Numbered from the stretch's first letter, positions 29,641 to 39,969 are shown. The stretch is DNA of 64,000 nt from Promethearchaeota archaeon (GCA_016839705.1 JAEOTR010000062.1:38365-102364); one strand, 5' to 3'. Notes: generated by a model from the sequence alone, not told the origin. Made by a program: numbers and translations.

Positions 29641-29663
29641 GTTCTCAAATATAATTTGAGGAC
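29641..29663. terminator. Inverted repeat GTTCTCAAAT-ata-ATTTGAGGAC between convergent genes
   Basis: 10-bp stem (one G:U pair), 3-nt loop, between genes ending at 29622 (+) and 29687 (-). Confidence 0.5.
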
Positions 29664-29686
29664 TACAAAATATTATGAATAAATAC

Positions 29687-30547
29687 TCACTGTTTATTTC
29701 TTAATAAACTTGCTTTATTATGTGCGTCTAAAGCACCTTCAAGATCACCCACTTTTTTGAGAATTAAGCTTAAGTCCTCCCATGTTTCATCATCCTCCGG
29801 GTCAAGTTCAAGTACTTTTTTATATGCCTTTATCGCACCCTCAAAATCTCCTTTCTCCTCTAAAGCTACAGCAAGATTATACCAAGCAAGTTCGATGTTT
29901 GGATCGAGTTCAAGTGCTTTATTATACGACTCAATTTCACCCTCATAATCACCGTTTTGCCCAAGTATTAATCCCAGATTGTACCACGCTTTTTCATCAT
30001 TAACATCAATCTCTATCGTCTTTTCAAACGCCCTCTGCGCTTCATCAAATTGTTCTGTCTGAATATAAACGGTTCCCTTGTTGAGCCATGCTTGAGAATC
30101 AAGTGGATTAAGTTCAAGAACCTTCTTGTAGGCTATTAATGCATTCTCGAAATTTTCCATTCTACCAAATGCTACTCCTAGATCAAACCAGATATCGGTA
30201 TCTTCTGAATTGAGCTTTATCGCTTTCTTGTAAGCATCAATCGCTCCCTCAAAATCGCCTGTCTCTTCTAAAACTACCCCAAGGTTGACCCATATTTCCA
30301 TATTTTCGGGATCGAGTCCAAGTGCTTTCTCGTAGGCTTTAATCTCTGCTTGAAAATCTCCATTCCGACCATAGACTAATCCTAAATTAATCCAAGCTAC
30401 TGCTTCTTTTGGATTTAATTTTAAACCTTTAGTGAAAGCCTCAATTGCTCCAGTAAAATCTCCTTTTTCACCAAGTTTTACTCCTAGATCAAATAACTCC
30501 TCAGGATCCTCTGAAACCGCCACTCTCACTAAATCTTGATCTTTCAT
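29687..30547 (-). CDS. TPR-repeat protein
   Basis: Seven to eight 34-aa repeats such as AWINLGLVYGRNGDFQAEIKAYEKALGLDPENMEIW. Confidence 0.92.
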   Translation of the reverse strand: MKDQDLVRVAVSEDPEELFDLGVKLGEKGDFTGAIEAFTKGLKLNPKEAVAWINLGLVYGRNGDFQAEIKAYEKALGLDPENMEIWVNLGVVLEETGDFEGAIDAYKKAIKLNSEDTDIWFDLGVAFGRMENFENALIAYKKVLELNPLDSQAWLNKGTVYIQTEQFDEAQRAFEKTIEIDVNDEKAWYNLGLILGQNGDYEGEIESYNKALELDPNIELAWYNLAVALEEKGDFEGAIKAYKKVLELDPEDDETWEDLSLILKKVGDLEGALDAHNKASLLRNKQ

Positions 30548-30757
30548 TGCTGCTCCCTCGTTCTATTAGGAGTAAAAAAATTTAATACATTATACAATTA
30601 GAATTTTTACCGAATTAATAAAACTTCCATTTTTAGATTATATAGTATGCTGTTAAATTAGGAAAGAACCCAAGGTTGTTTCACTCATTTTACTAAATTG
30701 AGTAAGAAACATTTTAAATTTGATAAGTTAGGACTTATACTTGAATCAAGAATGAGA

Positions 30758-31258
30758 TTAATACATTTTAATTGTATTCAAGATGTCATCAACGTAAAAA
30801 ATATTTTCTTGACTTAGTTCCTCTTTTAATGCATTTGCTAACGAATATCTAAATGCCCACAACTCCACATCTTTATCCAATTCTTTTAATTTTTTTACGA
30901 TAGGAACAAAATCGCCATCTCCAGAAACTAACACCGCTCTATCATAGGCATTTTCATATCCAAGGGAGACAACATCAATCGCAATTTGGATATCAACTTT
31001 TTTCTCAATAGCTCCACTTAAAGCAATCTTATCAAAACTCGCGTTTATCACATATCCACTTTTTTCACTTAACTGGTTATACCACTTTTTCTTCTCAGGG
31101 CTCATAGGATACACGACTCCTTCATATAAATGTATAGCTTGCAATTCTCTGTCTCTGGTTATGACATTCTTCAGTTTTTCGTAGTCCACTTTAATGTTAT
31201 ACTTTCTAAAACCCTGAAAAATGTTGCTATTATCAATGAAAACTGTGATCCGTTCCAA
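30758..31258 (-). CDS. NYN/PIN-like (LabA/DUF88-type) domain protein
   Basis: ITVFIDNSNIFQGFRKY; KKVDIQIAIDVVSLGY; DRAVLVSGDGDFVPIVKKLKELDKDVELWAF. Confidence 0.85.
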   Translation of the reverse strand: MERITVFIDNSNIFQGFRKYNIKVDYEKLKNVITRDRELQAIHLYEGVVYPMSPEKKKWYNQLSEKSGYVINASFDKIALSGAIEKKVDIQIAIDVVSLGYENAYDRAVLVSGDGDFVPIVKKLKELDKDVELWAFRYSLANALKEELSQENIFYVDDILNTIKMY

Positions 31259-31393
31259 TTCAATACTCCTTTTGCTCTTATAATAAGAAAATTAATTATT
31301 GTATATTAAAATAATATTAAAAAAAAGTTAATTGAAGTAATAATTTTAACGATTACAAGATTTTTATTAAAAATTCAATTAATTTTGTCTTGT

Positions 31394-32101
31394 TTATTGT
31401 CTTTTACGGGAAACTTCTCTAACAGAGATAGGTTTTTCAAACATAAGTTCATATATTATATTTGCTCTTCTCTGGATGCTATCCCTTTCAGGAGTCTTAT
31501 TTCCTTGATATTTTTGATATCTCTCTATCGCAATCTTCCTCCATTTCTTGTCCCAAGATGGAGATCCCGTCTTAACATAACGTTCACGATTTGGAAAATC
31601 TCGACAGACCCAATTAAAAGAAATGAAATATCTTTTAGCACCCGCTTCTTCTGTAAGGTTACGAGAAGTTATTCCAAGTTTTCTAAGGTGTTGGATATAT
31701 CTACCTTCCACAGCATTTTGAAGAACACCTTCAATGATAGCAGGTTCGTAATATATATTGTTCTCTTTAAAATATTCTCGAACAAGATTGAAACAATCAC
31801 CTCTACATAGAAGGATCCTATCTCCCTTGCCGTGCTTAAGAGCTTTAAGTCCTTTCTTTACTGCATTTACTATATATTTCTTTGGGGGATCACCATCTTT
31901 ATTGCCTTGCTTATAGAGTGCTACGGGAACGGATTGAAATATTATTTTTCCAGTATCTGAATCCCTAAAGCCAATAAAGGCATCTCCAACGAGATCTCCT
32001 GTCCCAGCGTCATCAATTTCTATTGTTCTTCCCTTCCACTCGCTGGGATTAATAGTGGATTGGCACGACTCATCATCGCCTTTTTCTTTTTTTGTCTTCA
32101 T
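31394..32101 (-). CDS. Hypothetical protein, possibly RNase H-like fold
   Basis: Opening acidic strand EIDDAGTGDLVGDAFIGFRD followed by a strand/helix pattern; upstream of the NYN gene on the same strand. Confidence 0.4.
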   Translation of the reverse strand: MKTKKEKGDDESCQSTINPSEWKGRTIEIDDAGTGDLVGDAFIGFRDSDTGKIIFQSVPVALYKQGNKDGDPPKKYIVNAVKKGLKALKHGKGDRILLCRGDCFNLVREYFKENNIYYEPAIIEGVLQNAVEGRYIQHLRKLGITSRNLTEEAGAKRYFISFNWVCRDFPNRERYVKTGSPSWDKKWRKIAIERYQKYQGNKTPERDSIQRRANIIYELMFEKPISVREVSRKRQ

Positions 32102-32246
32102 TAATTATTAAATATAATTAGGCTCATAAATATCTTGGGATTTTAGTTTATAGATTTTTATGCGTTTAAAACAATTTAAGATGATACCATCATTTAATAT
32201 CTGAAAACCTAAACATTATTAAGAATGGGTATAATCTATTTTAATT

Positions 32247-33224
32247 ATGAAACTCGAAAATTTTGATATTTTCTATATAGTTGGCTTAGCTGGAACCACC
32301 ATTTTTATGATATTGGAACTCATCTTAGGATTTGTCAACTTGAATATCACTTTTCTAATTTTCTTTTGGACGATGAAACTACTTTCCGGCTTTGGGTTAA
32401 TAATAACTGTGGCAAATGGGATTCTTTGGCTTTTAAACCGTTTTACCGAAAAATTAAGTAAAAAAGAAGTCCAAATTCTGGTAATTATCCAAGTGATCAT
32501 TCCCGGAATTTTAGCAGGTTATGCTATATACACTATTGTTTCAAACTTACCTCCCACAGCTCCGTTGACAGGATTCAGCTATTGGATTGATCTCCTTTTA
32601 TTTCTCTATGGTATTCTTTCATTGATACTCTCACTATATATATTTCCTTTAATTCGAGAAGAATTTCAAGATGCGGTAGATCAAGGATTCTTTAAACGCC
32701 TTAAAAAAGGTGGAAAAGGAATCGGTCGAAAGCTTAAAAAAAGATATTTCTCCTGGAGAGGTAAATATGCGAAAGTTCAAATTCAAGACCAAATGTCAAT
32801 CGGGGAAGTACTAGAAATCTGGAGAAATCGATTTGCAGTCTACTTACTTATCCCAATAACAATAGGATCCCTCATTTTTACCCCGGTGGCTTTCATCTGT
32901 ATTGTATACTGGTTAAAAGTAATAGTGTTTGATAAAGGTGAACCGAAAAAATACGAAAGAATTGCTTTGCTAGCATCTATGATATGGATCGCTTTAATTG
33001 CTTCCATTTCTTACATTTTCGACTTAGTGTTCTTTAGTTCAATACAACCATTATTCTGGACAATACAAATATTTTACTTAATTGGAATTCTTATTTCTAG
33101 CGGCATCTTCATTTACCAATTTATTAAGCTGAAGGGAATTACAATAAAGAAAATCAGGGAAGAAATTAAAGAACGAAGGGAAGATAAAAAGGAAGAAGTT
33201 GAAGAATCGGAAAATACAGATTAA
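32247..33224 (+). CDS. Multi-pass membrane protein, unknown
   Basis: About 7 hydrophobic segments, basic cytosolic loop, acidic tail. Confidence 0.6.
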   Translation: MKLENFDIFYIVGLAGTTIFMILELILGFVNLNITFLIFFWTMKLLSGFGLIITVANGILWLLNRFTEKLSKKEVQILVIIQVIIPGILAGYAIYTIVSNLPPTAPLTGFSYWIDLLLFLYGILSLILSLYIFPLIREEFQDAVDQGFFKRLKKGGKGIGRKLKKRYFSWRGKYAKVQIQDQMSIGEVLEIWRNRFAVYLLIPITIGSLIFTPVAFICIVYWLKVIVFDKGEPKKYERIALLASMIWIALIASISYIFDLVFFSSIQPLFWTIQIFYLIGILISSGIFIYQFIKLKGITIKKIREEIKERREDKKEEVEESENTD

Positions 33225-33256
33225 AATTGCTTAAACCTACGTTTTCCTTTTTTTTT

Positions 33257-33859
33257 TTATTTTTTTTTTCCATAAATCCAATATTGATATTCTCCTCCCC
33301 TTTCCAAAACTGCTTCAGAGATTATTGAGAAACCTGCTTTGTTTACGAGATTAAGAGTGGTATTTGGGCTGAAATTACTCCAAAACATTGGAACTCCAAA
33401 AAATCTGCTTGTACCTTCTGATTCGGAGACTCCTGTATTAATCAATAAAATACCACCAGGTTTTAAGATTTCAAAGAATTTTTTGAATATATTGAAATGG
33501 TTTTCCTTAGGAACATGAAAGAGAGCAAAGACACTTATTATCCCCTCAAATGTGTTTTCATTAAATTCTAACTCATTCATATCCATTTTAATGAATTCTG
33601 CATTGGGTACATTCTTTCGAGCTAGATTCAACATTGTATCAGATACATCAATCCCAGTCACTTTAATTCCTTTTTTTACTAAGAATTTAGCCGTAGGAAT
33701 ACCCGCACCGCATCCTACATCTAATACATGAGCATTATCTGAGAGGAGTGATATAAATTTCTCTAACTCATTATTAAATTTGTTTAAATTCCTGTGAGTA
33801 TAATAATCTGCAGCGATTTTATTGTATCCTTGTTCTACTAGTTTACTGATTTCATTCAT
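33257..33859 (-). CDS. Class I SAM-dependent methyltransferase
   Basis: HVLDVGCGAGIPTAKFLVKKGIKVTGIDVSDTMLNLARKN; EGIISVFALFHVPK. Confidence 0.88.
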   Translation of the reverse strand: MNEISKLVEQGYNKIAADYYTHRNLNKFNNELEKFISLLSDNAHVLDVGCGAGIPTAKFLVKKGIKVTGIDVSDTMLNLARKNVPNAEFIKMDMNELEFNENTFEGIISVFALFHVPKENHFNIFKKFFEILKPGGILLINTGVSESEGTSRFFGVPMFWSNFSPNTTLNLVNKAGFSIISEAVLERGGEYQYWIYGKKK

Positions 33860-33966
33860 ATTTCTAATAAAAAAAATAGATCTTAAGTAGGCATTGTTAA
33901 TAATTTATTATTTATATTGACTAAAACAGCTATAAAATTTAATGTGAATAAGTCAAGGATTTATGA

Positions 33967-34434
33967 TTATAAACAAGGGATCTCTTCAACTTTTCCACAA
34001 TTTTCAATTTTATCATATTTATTTCTGTTAGATTGAAAGTGAACTAGAATTTCAGAATCTTTGATTTCTGGCATCTTTTCGAATAAATTTTTATCCCCCT
34101 CTCGAATTACCTGCAAAACAAGCGGTAAATGATGTCTAAAAATTCTATCTCGCAACCCCGCCCAACCAAAACAAAAACCTCCACTAACATGCATAAGAAG
34201 ATGGAGTTCATAATTTTTATTTTTTTGTTGCCATTCCGCTAATACCTCGTCCCTCATAAATCGTGTGTATCGACTTGATATTTGCTCATAATCATAATCA
34301 GCTCCTATTGTAAGGAAAAGATCCCCCGTTGAATCAGAATGAGTTAAGGTATATTTTCGAGGCATAGTTAATTTATACGGATCTACCGAGTCCTTATAGA
34401 CAACGTGTAATTTCTCAGGGTTCAAATCTGACAT
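33967..34434 (-). CDS. STAY-GREEN (SGR) family-like protein
   Basis: MPRKYTLTHSDSTGDLFLTIGADYDYEQ...RDEVLAEW...HVSGGFCFGWAGLRDRIFRHHLPLVLQVIREGD matches the SGR pattern (PRxYTLTHSDxTGxLFLTIG ... RDEVLaeW ... HVSGG). Confidence 0.85.
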   Translation of the reverse strand: MSDLNPEKLHVVYKDSVDPYKLTMPRKYTLTHSDSTGDLFLTIGADYDYEQISSRYTRFMRDEVLAEWQQKNKNYELHLLMHVSGGFCFGWAGLRDRIFRHHLPLVLQVIREGDKNLFEKMPEIKDSEILVHFQSNRNKYDKIENCGKVEEIPCL

Positions 34435-34578
34435 TTTTATGTATTGAGTATTTTAAATAAGCGTTTAAATCTTTTACTTATGAATTATAAATATATTTTT
34501 GAAGCAAATCTTCTCTAAATTCAAATATCAAAATTTAGAAGTACAATTAAATAAATAAAAAAAAAGATTAGATTTTAC

Positions 34579-35385
34579 TTAAGCTGGTTGTAATACTCCC
34601 GCAAATACTAGCCATGCCAAAAGAGTTTTAGACCATAAACTGAGCAAAATGTATCCACGTTCTCCAAATAAATAATCTCTCCATTTTCCTACTTTTTTAT
34701 ATTGAAGGATCATATTGATCGGAAAAGTATTGAAGAAAAACACATAGGATCCAAAGATTGCCCATACAAACCATGGGATTTGAGTAATATTTCCATTGCC
34801 AAATAAATACAAAAGTATGATTATCCAAGGCATAATTCCTGCAAACACACCGATGTAAAAGGCTGTCCAGTTCGTTTTCTCAGTTTTTTGATTATGGATC
34901 TCCATCATTAATCCTAAAAGATTCATGGTGGCGTTGATAGCAAAAATTAGTATTAAACTGGAAAGATCATAGACCCCAAAAAACCATGCAATTAAAACAA
35001 TCATCAGGGATGAGCTTAAAGCATATTCAAACCATCGAAAGTAATTGATGCCCTCCTCCAATTTTCTATTATAGAAATCGTTAACTCTAGGTAATACTAT
35101 TAAAAGATGCGCAATCGCAGAGAGAAATAGAAATATTGAAACGAGAGGACCAACTGGAACTGTTGTTAATTGAATATAATTAGGTTGGAGTATTTCTAAG
35201 ACTTCGTTATATGATAGGTAAGCTGTCGTAATGGGTAGCTCAAAATCTCTTATTTTAGGCACTGTAAGAGCTAAAATCAGCATTATACTGGCTTGAATTA
35301 AATGCAATAATCCCATGATTAAGTTAAATCGTTTTAAATATGGGAAGGTTATGCTAGATTCTGTTCTTTTATTCATAATATTCAT
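34579..35385 (-). CDS. Heliorhodopsin
   Basis: Seven TM segments; FRWFEYALSSSLMIVLIA (candidate counterion E120), INATMNLLGLMMEIHN, TM7 LSLWSKTLLAWLVFAGVLQP (candidate retinal Lys K253). Confidence 0.9.
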   Translation of the reverse strand: MNIMNKRTESSITFPYLKRFNLIMGLLHLIQASIMLILALTVPKIRDFELPITTAYLSYNEVLEILQPNYIQLTTVPVGPLVSIFLFLSAIAHLLIVLPRVNDFYNRKLEEGINYFRWFEYALSSSLMIVLIAWFFGVYDLSSLILIFAINATMNLLGLMMEIHNQKTEKTNWTAFYIGVFAGIMPWIIILLYLFGNGNITQIPWFVWAIFGSYVFFFNTFPINMILQYKKVGKWRDYLFGERGYILLSLWSKTLLAWLVFAGVLQPA

Positions 35386-35614
35386 TTTATGTATAAATTT
35401 TTTAAATTTTGAATAGATACTTTTGTATAAAAAATTGATCTATATAATTTATAAAACTTGGGAAGCAAACTAAATTTGTCCTTATTCTGAGGTTTTTATT
35501 TAGAAGACCGCTTATAGCTTATTCTTATGAATTATTAATGTAAACTATAAAAGATTGGATAAAATAAAAGATAGTAATAACGTTATCGTTTTAAACATAA
35601 TAAAAATCTTTTAG

Positions 35615-36445
35615 ATGATATTCATGACTTCTTTAAAAGACAAAACACTGTTCATTACGGGTGCAAGTAGGGGAATTGGAAAAGCTATTGCTTTGAGAGC
35701 AGCTCAAGATGGAGCAAATATAGCGGTGGTAGCTAAAACCAAAGAACCACAACCAAAATTACCCGGAACTGTCTATACTGCTGTAGAAGATATTAAAAAT
35801 GCAGGTGGGGATGCCATTCCATGTATTACGGATATCCGGTTTGAAGAACAAATCCAGACAGCCATTGATGCGACAATTCATAAATTTGGTGGTATAGACA
35901 TCCTTGTTAATAATGCGAGTGCGATTTCTTTATCCCCCACTTTAGAACTAGAGATGAAGAGATTTGATCTCATGTTTTCTGTTAATGTACGGGGAACTTT
36001 CTTAAGTTCAAAGTTATGTATTCCTTATTTAAAAAAGGCTGAAAATCCTCATATATTAAATTTATCACCTCCCTTAAATTTAGACCCAAAATGGTTTAAG
36101 AATAACGTAGCCTACACAATAGCTAAATATGGGATGAGCATGTGTGTTTTAGGAATGGCTGAAGAATTTAAAAACGACGGGATTGCTGTAAACGCTCTAT
36201 GGCCTCGAACACCAATCGCAACCGCTGCTGTAAAAAATTTGCTGGGTGGACGATCCACAATTAAGCATTCAAGGATTCCGGAAATTGTAGCTGATGCGGC
36301 ATATCTTATTGTCACAAAACCAAGTAGAGAATGTACAGGTAATTTTTTTATTGACGAGGAAATTCTTTTGGAAAATGGAATAACCGACTTAGAAAAATAT
36401 TCTGTAGAACCTAAAGCTGAGCTTTATCAAGATTTTTTTCTCTAA
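35615..36445 (+). CDS. Short-chain dehydrogenase, HSDL2-like
   Basis: TGASRGIGKAIALRAAQDGANIAVVAKTKEPQPKLPGTVYTAVEDI; NNASAISLSPTLE; YTIAKYGMS; LWPRTPIATAA. Confidence 0.85.
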   Translation: MIFMTSLKDKTLFITGASRGIGKAIALRAAQDGANIAVVAKTKEPQPKLPGTVYTAVEDIKNAGGDAIPCITDIRFEEQIQTAIDATIHKFGGIDILVNNASAISLSPTLELEMKRFDLMFSVNVRGTFLSSKLCIPYLKKAENPHILNLSPPLNLDPKWFKNNVAYTIAKYGMSMCVLGMAEEFKNDGIAVNALWPRTPIATAAVKNLLGGRSTIKHSRIPEIVADAAYLIVTKPSRECTGNFFIDEEILLENGITDLEKYSVEPKAELYQDFFL

Positions 36446-36449
36446 ATAC

Positions 36450-37094
36450 TTAGTGATTAAACAACTTGGGAAAAAATCTTCCGGTGTATTTCATATAATC
36501 TCTGTATTCATCTTCGAATGATGATAATAACAAAATTCTCTCTTCATCTAGTGCTAATAGATATAAACCAATCCCTCCGAATAGGTATATAATTAACAAA
36601 ACCCAATCCAATAAGATAAGATTGAATCCTATTGAAAAGATATTAAATGAGAGGTAAACCGGGTGCCTGATCTTGCTGTAGATTCCTGTTTTTACAATTT
36701 TTTTGGTTTTTGTCCCACCATCAATCGGGTAAGCCCAAGATGTCCCTAATTCGCGATAAGAATAAAATAGTATAATGTTACCAATCAGTACTAAACTGAA
36801 TCCCCCGAAATTAATTAGGAAATCCATCGAAAAATGAAAGATTCTTGGTAAAACGGTACTAAACCAATTATAAAAAATAATATTTAAGAAACATAAAATA
36901 ATGAAAATATTCATTACCATTACCCCAATTCTTGACACTAATCGGGGTTTATCAAAATTATCCTTTTGTCCACTAGAATCATTAGGGGAATTATTCCTGC
37001 CTTTAATTTTCTTTTTAATTATATATACTTGATTAAATCCAAAAAATATGAAACCGAAACCAATTAAAGCTTTCACAATAGAAGATTCTAACAT
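36450..37094 (-). CDS. Isoprenylcysteine carboxyl methyltransferase/PEMT-like membrane methyltransferase
   Basis: TGIYSKIRHPVYLSFNIFSIGF and EERILLLSSFEDEYRDYMKYTGRFFPKL signatures. Confidence 0.75.
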   Translation of the reverse strand: MLESSIVKALIGFGFIFFGFNQVYIIKKKIKGRNNSPNDSSGQKDNFDKPRLVSRIGVMVMNIFIILCFLNIIFYNWFSTVLPRIFHFSMDFLINFGGFSLVLIGNIILFYSYRELGTSWAYPIDGGTKTKKIVKTGIYSKIRHPVYLSFNIFSIGFNLILLDWVLLIIYLFGGIGLYLLALDEERILLLSSFEDEYRDYMKYTGRFFPKLFNH

Positions 37095-37283
37095 CTTGGA
37101 TAGTGCGATAGTTTTTCTCCTTAAAATTCTATATCATAAAAATTATGTAAATTAAAATAAGGTAGTTTAATTTTTATCTTTTTATTATTGATTCTATACA
37201 GATATCAATTTAAGCAATTTACAGACGAAAATTAAAAAAAAGAGAAAAAAATTATTTTTAAAATAATATTATTTTTATAACTC

Positions 37284-38069
37284 CTATTTCTTTGCTCTAT
37301 ATGCTGTATAGATTATACCCACAGCGATTAGAATTATGGCAATTATCGCGGTAATTGTAATGGTTAAATTAAGACCTAGCTGTTTGAGAAATATTCCAAA
37401 TGTTGCCCATAATACCACAAGGCTATAAGCATAATCTTTTCTTAAGAATAACATCACAAATGTAATTAATACTGCTACGGAAATAACCAGTATTGTTAAG
37501 ATTTCAGCTAGTAATCCAAAACTCTCTACACCTGCGTTGACTAACACAGCCGTAACATTTGCTATAGTTGCCACTGTTATCCATCCAAGATATATACTGA
37601 AAGGTGTATACACAAACCATTTCTCTTTCCTAGTCACTTCAATCTTGCCAACATCAAGCCTTAAATATATCCATAGTAATGATAACAATATAACTATCAT
37701 TGCTACTATTGAAAGATAGATTAGCCCATAATGCCAGAAAAAAATCCAAAATATATTAGCAATATTACTTAGAATGAAAAGATAGCTAATTTTTTCAAGA
37801 AAAGGCATTTCAACTTTCTCATCTTTAACTACATCGCGAATTTGATATACCACAAATATTCCGAGGAACGCATATATAACTCCCCATATACTAAATGTTA
37901 TTCCAGCGGGTACAAATAAATTAGGATACAAATCAGAGATATAACCAGTATTACCTAGACCTAATGGAACAGAAGCTGCAACATAATTAATTATCACTGT
38001 TAATATTAGTGTTGTTAAATTTAAGACTTGTAAAATCAATTTCTTCTTATCATCAATCATTTTTATCAC
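37284..38069 (-). CDS. TspO/MBR-like tryptophan-rich sensory protein (long form)
   Basis: NTGYISDLYPNLFVPAGITFSIWGVIYAFLGIFVVYQ; NIANIFWIFFWHYGLIYLS. Confidence 0.7.
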   Translation of the reverse strand: MIKMIDDKKKLILQVLNLTTLILTVIINYVAASVPLGLGNTGYISDLYPNLFVPAGITFSIWGVIYAFLGIFVVYQIRDVVKDEKVEMPFLEKISYLFILSNIANIFWIFFWHYGLIYLSIVAMIVILLSLLWIYLRLDVGKIEVTRKEKWFVYTPFSIYLGWITVATIANVTAVLVNAGVESFGLLAEILTILVISVAVLITFVMLFLRKDYAYSLVVLWATFGIFLKQLGLNLTITITAIIAIILIAVGIIYTAYRAKK

Positions 38070-38510
38070 AGATTATTATTTATCGAAAACTAGATTTTAC
38101 CTATATAAATTAAATTTTCTTAAGTATAAGATAGTGTTGATTATAAATTAAAGAGAGAAAAAATATACACATTATAACCTATAGTAAGAATACGAGTATA
38201 GCATAATAAATTATTATATTTAGTTTTGATATACCAGATAACCTACTAGGATATAAAAGTAAAATAACATATAAGTAAGGTTTATTTCTAGTAATTTCTT
38301 ACTCGAAATTTTTTGGAATCGAAGAGTTAAAGAAAGATATACATTTCTGAGATATGTCTTATTCTTGTCCTAATGTTTATTCGAAAATATTTAACAATTT
38401 ATTAACAAGAAAGAATATTCAAATTTTTCCTAATTATTATTTATTCTTTGTAAAATTATTGAATATTTTATTATCTGAAGTCTTAATACTTTTTTTTAAC
38501 CTTTCTATTT

Positions 38511-39800
38511 ATGGTAAAAATAAGTTCTGAATATCAAAAACTCACTCCTCTTTGGATCTCAGTCTTTGTGGACATTCTTGGGTTTAGCATAATATTACCC
38601 TTTCTACCATTTTTTATTGCAGATTTTAATACTTCACCTATCGTGATAGGATTCCTTTTAAGTTCGAACGCTATTTTTGGATTCTTTTTTGGACCAATTT
38701 TAGGTAAACTAAGTGATAAATATGGAAGGAAACCTTTTATGCTAATTTCTCAAGCGGGGACCTTAGTGGGATTCATAATATTGATTTTTGCGAATAATCT
38801 TATTGTATTATTTATCGCGAGAGTGGTAGATGGGATATTTAGCGGACAGTTTCCGATATCTAAAGCAATAATTGGTGATGTTGTCCCTCCTAAAGAACGA
38901 CCAAAACAAATGACAAATATAGGAGTTGCATTTACTCTTGCATTTTTAATTGGACCTGCTATTGGTGGATTTTTATCTCCATTTGGAATAATGGGCCCGG
39001 GTATTGTAGCAAGTATATTAGCGGGATTTACTTTTGTTTTTACGGCATACTATCTGAAGGAGACACTGCCTATTAAGGTAGGCATTCAACATTGGGCTAA
39101 ATTTGAGCTGAATTCTCAATCGACTGAAACTGATAGTATTATTACTAAGGAATTGAAAACGAAAAAATCATCGATTTGGAGAAATGAACGGACTATAATA
39201 CTCTTAATCCAATATAGCATTCTTGTAGTAGCAGCAGGTATTTTTCAAACTACCTTTAGTTTATTCGGAGGACTTCGTTTAGGATTAAATGCTCAAACAA
39301 TTGGAATTCTTCTCTCTTTAATGGGTGTCTTTCAATTAATCTTCCGGACTTTATTCTTTAATAGAATTCGGCAAGGTTTGGGAGACCCTAAAACAGCTAT
39401 GCTGGGCTTGGGTAGTTATATTATCTCTTATTTGTTATTAGCTTTTGTATCCCAAACATGGCAATTAGTCTTAGTTTTGTTCTATATCAGTTTTTCTGGA
39501 GCTACTTCAAGGGGAATAACAATTGGCTTTACTAGTCGTTCAGTTGATTATCTGAACCAAGGAAAGATAATGGGTATCACTTCATCCATCGATAATATAT
39601 CGCAAATACTTGGACCGATATTAGGTGGATTTTTACTCTCATTGACAGGGAATCTTCCATTCGCCTTGATGTTAAGCGGTTTAAGTATCTTACCTTTTAT
39701 AATAAGTTTTCAAGTATTGAAATTTGGTTATGATAATAGAACACATGATAAAAAGAGTAAAATTCCTCAAGTTATAATCGAAGCTCAAACTGAAAAATAA
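38511..39800 (+). CDS. Major facilitator superfamily transporter
   Basis: VDILGFSIILPFLPFF; GPILGKLSDKYGRKPFMLIS MFS motif A; 12 TM-like segments. Confidence 0.88.
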   Translation: MVKISSEYQKLTPLWISVFVDILGFSIILPFLPFFIADFNTSPIVIGFLLSSNAIFGFFFGPILGKLSDKYGRKPFMLISQAGTLVGFIILIFANNLIVLFIARVVDGIFSGQFPISKAIIGDVVPPKERPKQMTNIGVAFTLAFLIGPAIGGFLSPFGIMGPGIVASILAGFTFVFTAYYLKETLPIKVGIQHWAKFELNSQSTETDSIITKELKTKKSSIWRNERTIILLIQYSILVVAAGIFQTTFSLFGGLRLGLNAQTIGILLSLMGVFQLIFRTLFFNRIRQGLGDPKTAMLGLGSYIISYLLLAFVSQTWQLVLVLFYISFSGATSRGITIGFTSRSVDYLNQGKIMGITSSIDNISQILGPILGGFLLSLTGNLPFALMLSGLSILPFIISFQVLKFGYDNRTHDKKSKIPQVIIEAQTEK

Positions 39801-39969
39801 TAATTTTCTTTTTTTTTTATATCATCCCACTTATTAAGTTTGAAATATGATAATTTGAGAGAGTTTGCCATATAGAATATACTCAATTAGTCTTATGAAT
39901 TATTAATAAAAACTATTTAAAATGGGTATAAATAAGCTTATCAGAAGTGATATGAAAATAAGAATTTAA

